From contig NW_019774203.1 in the NCBI RefSeq assembly GCF_001039355.2, positions 195,062 through 259,061 of the forward strand: 64,000 bases of DNA, written 5' to 3'. The notes under the pieces are model-generated. The model saw only the letters and a program-made list of their open reading frames with translations, was not told the DNA's origin and did no database searches. The DNA is from Lingula anatina (taxonomy: Eukaryota > Brachiopoda > Lingulata > Lingulida > Lingulidae). A program made the translations under genes and the position numbers. Below, one piece after another: positions 34,692-47,289 of this stretch (its first letter is position 1; each line of letters starts with the position of its first letter).

Positions 34692-37600
34692 TTATAACAG
34701 AAATGTAACCGTTTTTTTTCTTGTGTGTGTGTGCTTCCCGAAGAACCTGAGTTTTAACAGAGCTTTAATATAATGGGCATAGAATGAGTCCATAGCATGT
34801 CATGTAGTCCCGTATCTTCTACTAATTAGTTCTGTGCAAAAGTGCTGCAATACGTTATTTATAATGTACTGAGACCTGTAACCAGCAATTTCTAAGATGG
34901 AATTTTTTCCTGAAAAAGTGGTCTTTTTTACACTCTTAGTTGAGCCAGCTTTAAAAATGACATTGAAGCTAGATCAAATTTTGATTCAGCGCGGACAAAT
35001 TTCGGTCAAAAAGGCGGTTCTTTCGAAGATGGCATACGTTTTGTGAAGACACTCCCCCATTAAATGCGGGCCAAGGAGACCGAGAGCTCATTCTCAGCAG
35101 TATGAGATTTGATTCTAACACTGAGCTTTAGCGGAACAAGGTTAATCAAGTTTTATCGACTTTAGACGCTGGAAGTTGATTATAAGATACCCGGAGGACA
35201 GATGTACATGTGGCCTGACTGTATTGCGAGAAGTTATCACACCGACCGTGCTCCCAGCAAGTTTAACTTAGATCAGATATTGTCTGATTGACGTAATCTG
35301 CCGAGTAAAATTGGCGTCCTTGTCCGATTAAAAATGGTCATCATGTTATCTGAATGTCTGATGACGTCATACAGACTTGTTCCGTTCTAAGATTGTCTGG
35401 TTGTGTGTGCGGACGCAGAAAAGTGACTGTGGAAAATCACTTCTCCTGAATTCTTGTAGTGCCAGTGGATAATAGATTGAAAAAGCATTGAGCATTTTTC
35501 AAGATAATTACAATCGATACAGAGAGATACTTTTTTTCTCGTCAATTACACTTCTTTGATATGACGTCGACTCAAGAGCTCTAAATTAAATGAGGATACT
35601 ACTATTATCTTTACTGATTTCTTAAAATTTCAATATATTCATGTTTCACATATTTCAAAAGGTCTATCTAGGACTTCTGTTGCCGACAATCAGATACAGC
35701 TGTATCTGAACAAAAATTATATTTATTCCAAAAGATTAAAAAGATTAGCCACCTTGAATATGAGCTAGGGCGTGTTTGGAACTTTATTTCCCAACAAACA
35801 CCATTATGTAGTCCCCAATTCATAAAGTCGCCATTAGAAGTTTGAAAGTCTATGGACGGATTTGCCTCAGCCACACTGTGATATACTCAGCATAGAACCC
35901 CACCCACCCCACCCCTTTTTGTTCCATTTTCTGTCTGTGGGTGTCTGAGGTCTAGAAAGGGAAATATCTAACTGTACAGGGTGAGCAACTTTATCACGGA
36001 ATCTGTAAAAGACACAATTGTAAATTGTTGTCAGATAATGCTAAATGCAACGGGTTTTGTTAGAAGCCCCATACTTCTTCCTTCGTGCCTTATCGCAACT
36101 GACTTTATTTTATAATTCAAAACGTCAAGCAAACGAGCTTTCGATGTACAAGAGTAAATATATAACACTGTCTATCCCGAAATTTATCACCGTCTTTATC
36201 ATTTCGATCTTTTCATAGTAAAAGACCTTTGAATACTTCAAACAAGTAGTGAGAAAATTGATTTGCTATCTGCTATGACTTTACGGCAAAATTACTTTCA
36301 ATATGCGGAAAACACTACAATAAACGAACTCTTTGATCAACCCATGCACTAGTTCGAACATGATTCAAGTAGTCTGGAAGTCGTCGATCAATAAGCATAT
36401 AATGAAAGGAAAACAGATATATATCTCTTTGCCAGAAAACCCAAGTGCAGAATACGGCAACACGATAAAACGAGTTCACAGCAAGATCAACTTAAAGCGG
36501 GAGTAGGCCTATGTTAAATGACGTCATCACTCCAGGAGATTGGTTAACGTAGGATTTTAGAGTGGCAGAAGCGATGTGGTTCCCAACATAATTTAGTCAT
36601 TCATATACGTCATTTTTGTCTTTTCCGTTTTAAGTTAGATCTGCTGGGAACACAACTCTAGTCTACAGTATCATCTAGTTTCTTGATATGCTGCGGAATG
36701 AAAAATATTGACAACGTCTCGGGGGTCTAACTCTAAATCATTTAGAATGGGCAGCTTTATACTTCAATTTAGATTGCAGGCTCCCAGGCAAGTTGGCGGA
36801 TTTTCTGCGTTAATGCATTGAGATGCTGCTCAGTGGAAACTGATCTTATAAACTTATCCACAGGGGTTACAATAATGTCTTTATTTGCTTATCTGGGCGA
36901 ACAGGCCACTTTATAGAATATCATCTCGGATTTAAGAGCTCTGAAAATGTTGCCAAGGTAGTACGGACCGATATATGATTCTGTTTTTGGCATCTGTTGT
37001 ACCAACGGGATTACTTTAAATATAAAACATGCAACTCTTTCTGTGGAACAACGACTCACTTGCTAGCACTTCTAAAATGTTTTTAAATCACTAAGTACCA
37101 CAAGAATCTTTTATGTTTCCACGCACTTTGATTTCTTTGAATAGATAGTAAACTGGAATCGCTTATTGTTTGAAAATTCAAAGAAACTTTTTTAATTTGT
37201 AATTTTTAACACATTATGAAGGATACAGCGTTACAACAGGACTGTAGTAAGAAGACCATTCTAAAAACTCTAATATTTATTCAAACACTCAAAAAATATT
37301 GCCTTGTCTATTTTGGATATAATTTTTGTATGTTCATTTTTAAAACCATCACATATTAATAAAAAAAAAGCTGAAAAAACGTTCATATAAAATATACATC
37401 GCCTATGAAGTCAAATAGAAATCAGAAATCTTACAATAGTTATTCCTGTGAACACAAGAAACAATTTGGTGAGCTGCCACAATTTTTTGTTCAAATTTGA
37501 CTTTATCACGTCCCAGGAACATGATTATACACGTTACCTATAGTTGTATGGCTTTGGCGCAATCTCAAACATTACACGCAACAAAATTTCGCCTTACCAT

Positions 37601-37826
37601 TTTCAATAAGTTATCCTGACCTTAATGTGGTTATAACAATATACGTGCGACATTACCCTGCATTATCGGCTAGCATTTCTATAATTCTTCAACCCCTCTT
37701 AAAAATCTACCAAAATATGTATGCTGCATGTTACAAACCGTGTAAAAACAACCTATGTTCATTTTATCATCTTTTTACAGAATTATTTTGTATTTTATGC
37801 GGACAAAAATAACACGGGTTTCATTA
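34692..37826. other. non-coding stretch between convergent genes
   Basis: About 3.1 kb between the stop codons of the plus-strand Death-GTPase-Hint gene and the minus-strand M13 gene. It should contain both 3' UTRs. No gene, RNA or clear repeat was recognised. Confidence 0.55.
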
Positions 37827-40800
37827 TTAAAACGAAACACACTTCTTTTCTGGGTTCATGGCGGATTTAGCTGGACAGTTGAAGGCCTGAGTAAACTCTG
37901 GTACATGCGCCAGATAATTGTTTACCCTGCAATGAAATGGTAAGAATCGGTAAGATTCGGTAATGTTCTCAATATTGCTTCTACAAAGGCAAAATTGTTA
38001 CATACATATAAAATACATCCCAACTTATGTCCCAAATAACTCAAAACCACGGATATTGATGATAGGAAAACACTAAACTTAAGTGTTTGGAGCACCTTAG
38101 TGGATTCTGAACCTTAAATCTAACATACGTCATGGCCCGATGTTTGCCGAATGGCAAGAACAAGGGAAAGATTTCTGCGCATGCTTCACGCAGATTCTGA
38201 GGAAATGATTTTCCAGGCAAAAGGTTATACATTAACAAAAAGGTGTTAAAGTCAGTTTGTTCACTTGAGTAGTTCAACTTAAATTACTGGTAGGAAGGGG
38301 TATATAGAACCTTTAAGAGGGAACTCACTTGAAACAGAAGTACAAAAAAGGAATCTGTCACATATTAGAATTTTTGTTCCCTAACAAACTAAGAGACTTA
38401 CAAATGCACTTGCGCAAATGTTTTATCCCTGTGGTGTGTGTTAACCGTTCGATTACAGCTGTTTTAATGATTGTGGTATTACCTAAAGTCCTCCGGATAA
38501 AACCCATTTATCGCATTGGCATATCCAGCGGTAGGCCTTCTGTTGAAACACTGCAGCTAAAATTGTGAAAAAATAACACTTGAAAATACATCCTAAGCCT
38601 ACCTTGCATGAACGTACTGTTTATCACAATTCTTAACCCAAACACATAAAAAACAACGGGAACTGAAAAATAGAAATTGGCAGAATATCACCAAAAGCAA
38701 AATGGGCAATCCAAAAACAAATTGGTCTTTTAAAATATTACGTATTTTCTTACGTTTAAGGTAATTTTTACAACGATCGATATACTTTGGCGATACTGTC
38801 AGTGCCGATTACAAAATAAAAACGCTACAAGTATTACTCCCTGCAAAAAGTTCTCTACAAAGGCACTTCCTGTTGTATTTATAAATGAAATTAAAAAACG
38901 GCCATGTCCAGCGCGTCTATTGAGTGTACCGATACAGTCTGTTTCCGGTCTGTGTGAAAATAGCCTGGGTATATATAATGCACTTTCAATACACAAAGAA
39001 ACAAATATCAACAAAATAAAAACATTTCAAACTTGGGCCCCATTCTCATAAGCACCATCGGTCTACGCAGATCGATCCAACTCCGCAGGGACTGTCGCTG
39101 ATTGCAATCAGCTTCACTGTATAATACGCCTTCTCCTAGTGTTAAGTAGAATACTGAAAAGCCGGTGATTATGTGAATACGTTGAAAACAAGAAGAGGTA
39201 TGTCATGCAAGTAAGCTGATTTCAGTCAGAATTGGATTGGTCTTTGTACACCAATAGTGTCTATGGGAATGAGGTCTTAGACTGCATTCCCACTGATTTA
39301 GATCGATCCATCTGGATCGAGCTAACTCCCTGGGGGTTCACGCTGAATTACGTGTGGGATAATACACTGTCACCCGAGCGATATATGCCATAACACCTCG
39401 AGCGTCAGTGAATGGTGTTCATGGCATATATCGCGAGAGGGTGACAGTGTATTATTTGACATAGGCCCCTACATACCGAGAAAAAATACAGTCATTTCAT
39501 CCTAAAACACCCCTAAAACCGAATAAAGTGACCCTATATCACGCTCTAGAGATGTTTTACGGAATAAACTCGTCCTCGTGCGCTGGTCACCTCCCGCCAA
39601 ATTCTTACATAATGTCTGACCAATTTAGTCATTTTTTGCTAAATACTTGTCGTGGACGTTCAACTGGCTTGAGAAGTATTTAATCAACCGTCGACACTGA
39701 CCATGCACGTCTCAGCTGAGCCACACCTAGCTGGGACCGTTGCGGAAACAAGGCCCCGAGGCAAAACCTCTACTTTTTAGTGACATTTCTGATAAAAAAA
39801 GAGCGTCGGACCGGAATATAGTCAAACTAAATTTTCACAAGTGCAAAGGAGAAAGAAATTTACTTTTTGGTGATATTTCTGACAACGAGGCAGTTTCGGA
39901 ATATATTCAAAATCGACGGATGTTTATTACAAATTCACGGGAGTAATAATTCTAGTTTTCTATTGTCATTTCTGACGACGAGGCGGTTACGGAATATAGT
40001 CAAAATCAAACGGATGTTTATTTCAAGTCCACAGGAGTACTAATTCTACGTTTTGGTGACTTTTTTTTACTACGAGGCGGTTTCGTAATATACATGTGCT
40101 GGTTTTCAGAGCATTCATGTGCTACATGTAATTACAAGTTCAAAGGGGGAATTCAATTGATTTTTACCGATATAAAGAGGAAGAATGAACAGCTTAAAAA
40201 CAAAAGGTAAATAACACAACCCTCGTTAAAGAGTTATAGATTTACAAATAATTAGTATGCACGTGTGGCTTAAATGTAAACTAATTCCCCTTTTCAAACC
40301 ATACCCATATGATATGACTTAATGTAATAAAATGATATATAATAATTGTTAAACGTGAAAAGTTTATGCTAATTTTTTAAGAGCGTGAGAGATTTTAGAT
40401 TTGTCTACTGGTAGTTATATAACGCAAGCAACGTCACTATTCTCTTGATGCCAAGAAGGTCACATGATCACTCTGTCTTTGGCTTTCAGCATTTAAGAGA
40501 CCTCGACTGATTTAACCAAGATGTAGTCGTGTAATAAAGGGAGACGGAGAAGACTGATTGTGCCCGGAAGTGACGTGTAGTGGTGTTAGAAGCGAAGCTG
40601 AGTGGTCATTTTAACCTGGAGGTGAACGGGAGAGAAGACGTGTAGTCGGAGGAAAAAGAAGTTTTCTAAACAACATGGTAAGATAACTCTCTTTTTTACG
40701 CATTTTGGGCAGAGAATACTTGTAGAAATAATAGATGCATGATATGAAAACGTGACACGGAACTTGAAAGTGCAAAATCGTGCTTAATTTGAGGTCAACT

Positions 40801-43800
40801 TGTTTTGAAATACCTCATCGACCGCCAGCGCGACAAAGAGCGTAAAGGGAAAATAATTCCCGGGAGTCTATAAATCGTTGTCATGTGGAAATTTGGCATT
40901 AACATAATCTGATATGTCCATATCTAATTATTTTTTGGTGTTTTATGGTATGGGCTGCAATTACAACGATGTTATAGAGGTCTTGAAGGACCTTGTGAAA
41001 ACCTAGACTACATCGAGGTTAAATCCGAGTTTTCTGAGAGACGCTGTGCAGAAATGTCGAGTGAAGCGAGACATTTTTGGTTAGCGGCTCGAGGTTGCCC
41101 TCGATCTTCTCTGAAGCTTGGCTCTAATGGACAGGATTCAGTGATCATCATATCGCCACGGTCATATAACAACCCTAGGTATGTATGGAAGTTAATTACC
41201 CCCTTACAGGTTTTAGTAGGCGGGACAGACATTTAAGTCGGCTAAGCTGACACTAATCTAGTGAGACTCCCCACGGGGATAAATCGATCTAAAGTCTGTG
41301 GGAATGCAGTCTTATATTGCATCTACCTGAGCAAAGGCGATAAAAAAGGCTTGGTCATTGCTTCTGCCGAGACCAGGCACTTGCTTCTCTGCGGAGTTAT
41401 CTCCAACCCAATTCTTGTACGCCTAAACACAATACAAATATACATTAAACAACAAAATAATAAATCACTTATTTAACCAACGAATAAATAATGTATATCA
41501 ATGGAAAATGGAAAAATAGATAGTCCATATTACAAAATGTCCATCATTACATCATTTCTTAAACATAGATGAGTCTCAGGTAAGCTAATAAATTGCTGTG
41601 AAAATAGTTCCATTGGATCTCAGTTTTGATAGTCAGAAAGTTTTCATTTATGAGGATCAGATATGTGGGTCTATCAAAAATGAAAACTTTCTGACTGGAA
41701 CACTGGCTAACACCAGGCCCGTAGCCGGGGGGGTGGGGGTCGGGGGGTTCAAAAGAACCCCCCTTTTTGCTGGAAAAAGGTCCACTCTGGGTAAAATTTG
41801 ACCTAGGTACATGGGGATATTATATGGTAAAAGGTCCACTTTTTCAGAAAAAGACCCCCCCCCCTTTGAAATTGCTGGCTACGGGCCTGCTAACACTTAC
41901 GTAGTAGGCCGTTCTCACGCCGCCACTAGACGCCATGCTCCGTACAGCCAAGGTTTCTCCGTTCACGGGAACTGACTTCTGAAGTATTTTTAAAAGATTT
42001 TATGAAAATATAAGTATTTCTGATAAATACAAGTAATTCAAAACGTAAATAGGTTAAATATAAAGCGCCGATGAAGATGAGAAAGCTAAATAGTGTAAAG
42101 TCTTTACATTCAGCAGAACGGTCCATTGAATTGCTTTTGAATATGGAGTAAAAATAACGGTCTATTTAAAATCAGTTCTTTAGTTAGTTTCCTCACCACG
42201 CTGTTGTCGCCTGGCAAAATAAAGCTGACAGTTTTCCCCGTGTAGTAGTCGATAATACACTGTTTTTTCTGCAAGTAGTTCCCATAAGTCGCATTGCTCC
42301 ACCACTCCTGTAGGCTGCCGTCTTTCCCGGTGGATAGGCCTGAAAATAATGTGGTTCAATAGTTTTGATGATTGACTTAAGTGAAAAAATGTGTAGCCGA
42401 TGACTTCAGTAAAAGCACAAGCAAAACAAAGGCGTCGAGGAGTACAATAGCAACTTAAAAGCATGCAGTGAGCGTCAGACCCAGCAGTTGTGGTAAATTG
42501 ATGTCCCTGAAAATTGGAACGATTTTATTTAAAACGCCAGCGTATTTTGAGAAAAAAATTACGATCTTTCAACCTACTTTCGAGTTTTAAGTTTCAAATT
42601 CTTAGTACCTCTCGTATAGTAATAGAGATGGAAACTGGTAAATTACTGGATCATTCTAAAAAAATTAAACGAAAAAAATATTTTCTCATTATACCTATAA
42701 ATGAAATCTCGAAAAAAATCCACAAATCCTGTTTTTTTTTTTTTTTTGCTTCTTTTTAGTAAAAAAAACATATTCATATCTAAGGTCATTCAGCGGTCTC
42801 ACTTCACAAAGAAGTCAACATGGCAGTAACTACAGAAGGCCTATTACCATACTCGTCAACGGCATGTAGCAGGTTTTGTGCGATAAGAGACCCCAAGCCG
42901 CCATATTTGCTGTGCATAGGCATTGGGTACGTATACACAGGGAACTGGAACATTCCCGCGGGGACAATGATCTCATTCCACGGGTTGAAAAACCTCACTA
43001 CAGCCTGGTATAGGGTAATGTCGTCGCTCTCCGTCTTTTGTCGGCCTTGGGTCAGGTACTTGGTCCAGGTAGCTTTCTCGAAGGCGTTCACGCTCAGAAT
43101 GTTGCCGATGAAGTCGGACACGTTCACTTTCAGCTGGAAAGAAGAAAAACCGGGAAGTATGAAATCAACGTGACAAGACAATGACGACACAGATTTGTAT
43201 AAAAACCATTCAGAAATACTGGAACTTTTGGGGAATGTTAAAATCTGAGTGTTTCTAGAGTTAATAAGCATTTTGGACTTAAGCGTCAAATACAAGTTAT
43301 ACAACATTGGTCAAAAAGGTTGTCCCACTCCCAATTCCATGTACATGTGGTGGGACAACCTTTTTGACCAATGTTGTATAAGCTTTAATCTGTCACATTT
43401 TATTGTGTCCCTGTCGCATTAAAAAGTTTAACATCAAATAGGCAGCACATATGCAGTCCCTCTAGACACGGCAGGCGACAACCTACACAGAGTCATTCCT
43501 CTGTTCAAGAATATACGCTTGCAAATCTGGAGGCACACAAGCTTCAAAATGAGAACACATCAATACACCCTTCAAAATTTGTTGGAAACCATCATCCACT
43601 ACATTTTAATCCCTTACCTCTAAAACATCCTTTAAAGGAAGCGACAAAAGCATTTTGCTTACATATAGGTTCATTTCAAGTTAGATATGAAACTAAAGAT
43701 ACACTTATGACTGCCGCGCGGATATCATTGGTGTCTTTTCAATCAAATTATCGAAAATATATGTCACATGTACTTACCGCGTCGTACTTACGGTCCATGA

Positions 43801-46800
43801 AAAAGTGGTCCACCGCGCTCGGGTCGTAGGCTATTTTATCTACAATGGCAGCCATCTAAAGACAAACACAAGAGTACATCTGTAACAAATTTAAAGCCTC
43901 AAGAAAAGGTGTTGTAGCGTTACTTAAAGTATATATCACCCCCGCCCGCCCCCCACCCCAACAAGGACTCAAATTATACTGGACGGATAATAAACCATGA
44001 AAAAATTTACTCGACTTTAAAGTAGGTAGTTTAACAGTAATATTGTGATCTTTAAATGTGCTTTGTACGAGCATTAAAGAAAATAATAATGATAAAAACA
44101 ATAAGCGTCTATAACATTGTTTAAAACAATTGCAATAAACTATAAAATGCAAGTATATGCCCACCTTTTCTCTGGCAAATTTCTTGGTGGGTTCGTCCAT
44201 CCATGTCACCTCTTGTAGTCGACTCACTATCGTCTGCTTCAAGTTGGAGACGATGGCTTCCACCTGAAAAGAAGACAATTTGAATTATATTATATATTTG
44301 TTCGTGGGTCTGTTTCTGAATGGAATTGAAGCCAAATTTGGTGAGGGTCGAATTGATTGATCACTTTAAATAAGCCTACAATTGACCAGTTATTATTTTT
44401 TTTGAGAAGGATATATGAACAATTAAACAACTGATCCGTATACAAAGTAGTGAACGCTCGGCCAACTTCGGTTGACGTCGTATTCAGAATCGAGTTACTG
44501 AATCGCCCGAACTGTACCGAATGGAGTGAACACTTAAAAAGTGCCAAGTTACCCTATCCTTCTTGTTGTCCGTGAAATGATCCTGAACAAACAGGGCACC
44601 AAGAGCGTCCCCCATTTTTTCTGTCATGTAGCCAAAACAGAGCATAGATATGGGGTAATTGGTCCTCTGCCCCGATCTGGCCTTTCTAAATGTCCTAGTG
44701 GCGTGAATATACTCAGATGATAGATCCTCGGTGTATGTCCGCATAAGTTGCCAGTGAAGGTAGTTGTTCAACACCCTAAAGGAAAAGATAACCATCAAAT
44801 GTACCGGTAAATAACACGTCTTTTTCCTTTTTTTCTTTTCTTTTTTTTTTTTTTGCGTGTTTCAATATGAAATGCTACACAGTAGAGTATATAGGTTTCA
44901 CACCAGGGTACTATTATCTCTCACTATTTTTTGTAATCCCCTCAGGATTGTGCACTATAATAAAATTTAATATTATGTAAAATTCTCTCTGTTGCTCTAG
45001 AGGAGGTTACTAAATGAGTGTTTTTTCACCACAAAGATCTAATCTACGTGGTGAAGGCTAGGGTCCAACATCTTATGTCTGTGTGTATGTCCTCTGTGTA
45101 GGATGGGGCATTTAGGGGATCGAATATGCTGCATATAATGGGTGATATGGTCGCAATCAAAAGCCACAACCTGGCGAGGACTTTAACCCAAGAAATCCTT
45201 GCCTTAAACAATCACATATTGTTTTTAGTCTTAAATTTCTGTTGCATTGCATTAACACGTTAAACCTAGTCATGCCAGTTTCAACATTCTGCTTTGGAAA
45301 TATTATCTTCTTTTCGCCACCAGATGATTAATGTAATTATTAAACAGAGCGAAAAAACGTTCCTTTTTTTTAAACTTTCTTCAGACTTTTTCCAGGCTTA
45401 TGTCATAGAAAACGTATACGTGACTTGGTAAAACAAACCTGTCTCTAGAATTAGGGTCCATGTTGGCTAGCATAGTGCTCATTCGGCGTAAATAATTCAA
45501 CTCCAGAAGGACAACGTTGGTATCACTAGTAACTGTCGTACCAAACATGTACTGAAATAATCTCAACCAGTCGATCTGAAGTAATAATAATAACAATAAA
45601 AATAATAAGAATTAGATTAATATTTCAAATAGAGTATCGAAAGTTACCAAATATTTGGTTATAGAAAAATTGCGGCTGACATAAAACTGGATGCTGTATG
45701 CACATGCCAATCACTGTGTCCCCTTTGACACTTTAAACATTAAAACGATGGGACGACTGTTACTATGACATTATGGCAGTAATCGCATTTCACTGAATAA
45801 ATGAACAATGAACAATTTCTTATTTTGAAATGTTATTCCGGCCATTTTTTAAAATCGTGTATTTGAAAATGACAGTTTAACCAGTGGTTTGTTTTCAACC
45901 ATAAACTTTTCATTTGCTAAGATATCTTGACATGGCTTAGTTCAAAACCCATTTTATCCAAGATAACTTAAAATTTTAAAAACGCACAAAACAACATACA
46001 ATTATAGTGGCATTGCAACATGGCATTTGAAAGAGTCGCCCATTCATTGGGAACTCAGCGGCCAAATCCGTCGTATACGGAAAAAAACGACGATTGCCGA
46101 GTGCTTACCTGGCCCGCTATCTTATTCAGGTTGGATATTGTCTTTCTATTATCCATGTGATATGGATTTTTGTTAGCTCCCGTTCTCCTGGACACCTATT
46201 TAGAATGAAAATAAGATAATATTTTCGAAAAGTAGATGTTATAAACCCAGTAGTAGTCAGGCCATATTATTTTATATCGCCAAGACAATGGCTTCATTCC
46301 GTTACAGTATCAACCCTGCTGTTGGGCGTTTCTTCAAACACCTTCCTTGAGAATAATTTGCATGTTGATATTATTATATAGTTGATAAGAGTTCGACGAA
46401 TTTGGTTCATTCTTTGAAATCAGCAGTAAGAACTAATTGCTTTGACATTCTACTAGTACTAGAAAAGACAGAATCAACGAGATACTAAATAATGTACAAT
46501 CGCCACCATCATATCAGCAATAATACCTATATAGAAGAATAAATAATAATAGAAAAGTCTCACGTTTGCCAACTGCATCTCAAACTGGTAGACATCGGCA
46601 ACGAACTGTTCGATACTCCTGTTCACATTGGCGTCATTGGGGTCCATTCCATTGTCTCGTACCAGTAATCTGGCCGTCTGTCGCATGTAGTCTCTGTATG
46701 CAGCCTGGACCTATATAGTCAGCGATGAAGTTGACCAAAACTTTATATTCTTTAATATGCTATCAAAAGAGCAGGGTATGTTTGATAAAAATACTGTAAA

Positions 46801-47243
46801 TAAATAGGGAGCCAGAATGAGGCATTGGGCCTATGTCGGACACAAGACGGGACTTACTACAGGGTCTTTATAAAGGTTATTCAATTCAACATCCGAAATC
46901 CGACTTATAATCTTCTTTCTCCAAAACGAATATGATTGGAGGGGCCTTCTAACTTGTGTTCACTCTCACACTATTAAATTGAGTCCCCAAAGTGACACAG
47001 AAAAAAATGTAGCTGTTTAAAGGGCACCATACTAGCGGTTTTCGAGGTAATGAATGACTATTATCTGTACTAAGGAAAATGGCGGACGAGTTCGGCGTAC
47101 CAGACGAACACAAAACAGATCCGACGATGACGGTTTCTTGCAGAAATCTGAATCAGCTTTACAAAAAATGAACGGGACGGTGTAGCCAAGAGCCTTTCAT
47201 ATAGGTGGACTTTATTTGAGGGTGATTTTATGTTTCTGTTCCT

Positions 47244-47289
<46 letters not shown>

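Larger units (their letters stand above)
39351..41183. mobile_element. 1.8-kb nested insertion with terminal hairpin
   Basis: Inserted inside a family A copy. Its left end is a strong hairpin: 39359-39397 pairs with 39414-39455 (ATAATACACTGTCACCC and its inverse). Its right end, read in reverse, resembles the left end (TGACCGTGGCGATAT versus TGTCACCCGAGCGATAT), suggesting degraded terminal inverted repeats. Inside are a degenerate tandem repeat (39755-40100) and a promoter-like segment with a first-exon signature (about 40550-40690). There is no transposase, and the class is uncertain. Confidence 0.55.
39281..41317. mobile_element. family A MITE split by a 1.8-kb insertion
   Basis: The left part (39281-39350, ending GGGTTCACGCTGAATTA) and right part (41184-41317, beginning GGAAGTTAATTACCCCC) together make one family A copy lacking about 20 bases at its centre. 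The DNA between them interrupts it. Confidence 0.75.

Noticed and set aside
38799-39014. Minus-strand frame containing SVHSIDALD in the M13 intron, considered as the missing exon with the HSP motif
   Set aside because: It ends in a stop without matching the family pattern, and the true terminal exon is further downstream.
41008-41236. Minus-strand frame near the end of the M13 exon 12 intron, considered as an additional M13 exon
   Set aside because: It shows no M13 motif and falls at the border of the nested insertion and the split family A element.
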